Shown in pieces: positions 62,651-64,000 of a DNA stretch of 64,000 nt (positions are counted from its first letter, which is position 1; every line of letters begins with the position of its first letter). Made by a program: the position numbers and the translations under genes. Below the pieces are notes generated by a model. The model was not told the origin of the DNA. It saw only the letters and a list, made by a program, of their open reading frames with translations, and searched no databases. Source of the stretch: Lithospermum erythrorhizon (taxonomy: Eukaryota > Streptophyta > Magnoliopsida > Boraginales > Boraginaceae); the NCBI GenBank assembly GCA_019722365.1, contig JADFUC010001889.1, positions 1,736,001-1,800,000 of the forward strand, read 5' to 3'.

Positions 62651-62798
62651 CTTTTAAAGCAAATACCTAAGAAGAGAGAGCGTACCTGTTTAGTACATCC
62701 TTCAAAGAGCATTCAGCATGCAAGACAAAATGAGATGCAATTATAAGGTATAAAGCAATAGAGCACCATTTGCCCTTCCATGCCATCTCTTCGAACAT

Positions 62799-63690
62799 TA
62801 TTGCATGTATCGAACCAGGAGAATATCTCCGTGTCAATAATGGACGGCCTTTTTTACAATTTTTGATAAATTATATTCAACAAAAAATATGTGCCAACTT
62901 ATTTTGATATTGGGAGATGCCCAGAAACTTTTTCTTGCAAGAACTTAAATATACATGCAAAATAATGAAAAACGAATGCCACCACTTTTAATGGAGAGCT
63001 GTAAGTTTTCCTTATAGTTGATGGCTGTTATATATGGTCAATAATATAAAGAATTTTGGTCCTTTAAATTAGGGAATTTATTGTCTTTTTAATAGGAGTT
63101 GTTTCTAAATTCATGGGTCGTATCTATAACGCAATAATACAATGACTGTTCAACGAAACCCGTCAACTAATAAACCTACGAAGACCAAATAACCGATTGT
63201 TTAACTTATTATTTGTTGTATTAGGTATTTTTAGGTTTCTAAGTTGACCTTTGAATAATTTTGTTCACTCAATATATATTTCCTCAGGGAATAACTGTAT
63301 TTTGACTTTTCATAATGACATTTTTAGAATTTTACCGCCGGAATGTTCGATTCATAAAATTTGGTGAACATATATATATATACTGACGGGCGGGGTTAAT
63401 TTTTATTTCAATGTATTATATACCATATGATATGTTGGTATACTAATTTTGTAGGTAAGAGTGTAAGAGCATATACATTATCATGGCATTGGCTTATGAA
63501 CATAAGCTTGATGCTTAAGTTTAGAGCTTAAGTCATTGGTGACCATTTGATGGGATGAGAATGACGTAGATTCAATCCAAGGGATATGAATTAAGAGGGT
63601 TAAAATAGTCATTTCCAATGATTTGACAAAATCAGATTTTTGTCCCTTATTTCATGGAAATCTGTTTTTTGGTTTTTTCCTTCATTTGAT
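62799..63690. other. Upstream region of the rhamnogalacturonan lyase
   Basis: Presumed promoter of the minus-strand lyase next to 62799. No other gene is recognised. Confidence 0.45.
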
Positions 63691-63950
63691 CGATTTACAC
63701 ACAACCCACACATATCGTTAATTTAAGTTATATTCAAAATTTAAAAGCAAAAACAATAGCCAAAATGGGTTATATGCAAAATTCAGAAACACAACCCACA
63801 CATATCGTAAATTTGGGTTATATTCAAATTTTAAAACCCAAACAATAGTCAAAATGGGTTATATGCAAAATTCGAAAACACACCCACAAATATCGTCAAT
63901 TTCGGTTATATTGAGAATTTAAAAACCCAAACAACAATTAAATCAAGAGA
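63690..63950. repeat. Tandem repeat, three copies of about 90 bp
   Basis: Units start ACACAACCCACACATATCG near 63698, 63788 and 63876. Each continues with GGTTATATTCAAAATTTAAAA, AACAATAGCCAAAATGGG and TTATATGCAAAATTC. The last copy is diverged. Confidence 0.85.
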
Positions 63951-64000
63951 AGGAAATTAGAAAACCCAACCACATAAGAATAAACATCATACTCTATTAC

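Larger units (their letters stand above)
52360..62798 (-). pseudogene. Rhamnogalacturonan lyase (PL4 family), 16 exons, apparently inactivated
   Basis: The enzyme cleaves the rhamnogalacturonan-I backbone of pectin in the cell wall. Exons: 62798-62686 (signal peptide), 61969-61903, 61080-60943, 60795-60740, 58648-58529, 57929-57810, 56656-56521, 56368-56198, 55797-55645, 55102-54996, 54690-54600, 54493-54352, 54171-54024, 53367-53251, 52942-52822, 52596-52360. Phases agree throughout, giving about 678 codons, the usual length. Family motifs include VVMYNGLVNMTLDNPTGSV, YIMLRGSSGFYTYAIFEQ, SGGPMKADLTSHSGPTALS, GHYAGPDMG, AYIGLAPPGEVGSWQ, YNVYAWVPGVIGDYKY and ARHGIHGLYWLYQVDLP. Lesions: an in-frame TAG in exon 3 (60988-60990) with the family text continuing in another frame; the YWDIV motif of exon 4 also out of frame; three consecutive stops in exon 5 (58626-58618); and AA instead of AG before exon 10. 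Exons 6-16 are otherwise open, so decay is recent or a shorter product may still be made. Confidence 0.85.

Overview
The window is AT-rich nuclear DNA from a flowering plant, most likely a eudicot. The genes have short GT-AG introns. Plant-type families are present: nepenthesin-like aspartic protease, plant bZIP, PL4 rhamnogalacturonan lyase and a LysM mini-protein. Nearly every class of plant transposon is also represented. I cannot name the species.

Layout, left to right. 1-2460 is a decayed LINE (+). 4041-6054 is an intact five-exon alpha/beta hydrolase (-). 7560-11400 is a messy cluster of degenerate repeats that look like termini of pogo/Emigrant-type elements. 12853-12969 is an orphan first-exon-like ORF. 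It is followed by an ~88-bp tandem repeat, which is interrupted by a 5'-truncated Ty3/gypsy chromovirus (13335-15513, -) with a definable 298-bp LTR. 16796-20651 is a Mutator-like element with ~200-bp inverted repeats and a perfect 9-bp target duplication. It sits between two stretches of one local repeat family. 22775-23929 is an intronless aspartic protease (+). 24198-24262 is an isolated mitochondrial-carrier exon. An LTR-like block (24423-25405) and a Harbinger remnant (about 26255-27330) follow. 27518-27934 encodes a small secreted Cys-rich protein (+). 29267-31000 holds a hAT fragment and several repeat arrays. 31473-31832 encodes a LysM mini-protein (+). 32665-38318 is a six-exon bZIP factor (-), whose 3.9-kb first intron carries a SINE with target duplication. 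41118-47400 has two directly repeated LTR-like blocks enclosing a decayed hAT transposon (42428-46163). 47545-48015 is a foldback MITE. 51358-51935 is an unknown small gene (+) damaged near its start by a 26-bp tandem duplication. 52360-62798 is a 16-exon rhamnogalacturonan lyase (-), almost completely reconstructable but apparently dead. It holds a hAT MITE and a CACTA-like insertion in its introns.

The genes do not form a pathway or cluster. The alpha/beta hydrolase, aspartic protease, Cys-rich protein, LysM protein and bZIP look functional. The unknown gene at 51.4 kb and the lyase carry lesions. I found no CRISPR array, tRNA or rRNA gene and no clearly new system. The strongest new observations are the structural ones: exact element boundaries, target duplications, precise gene lesions and unusual residues.
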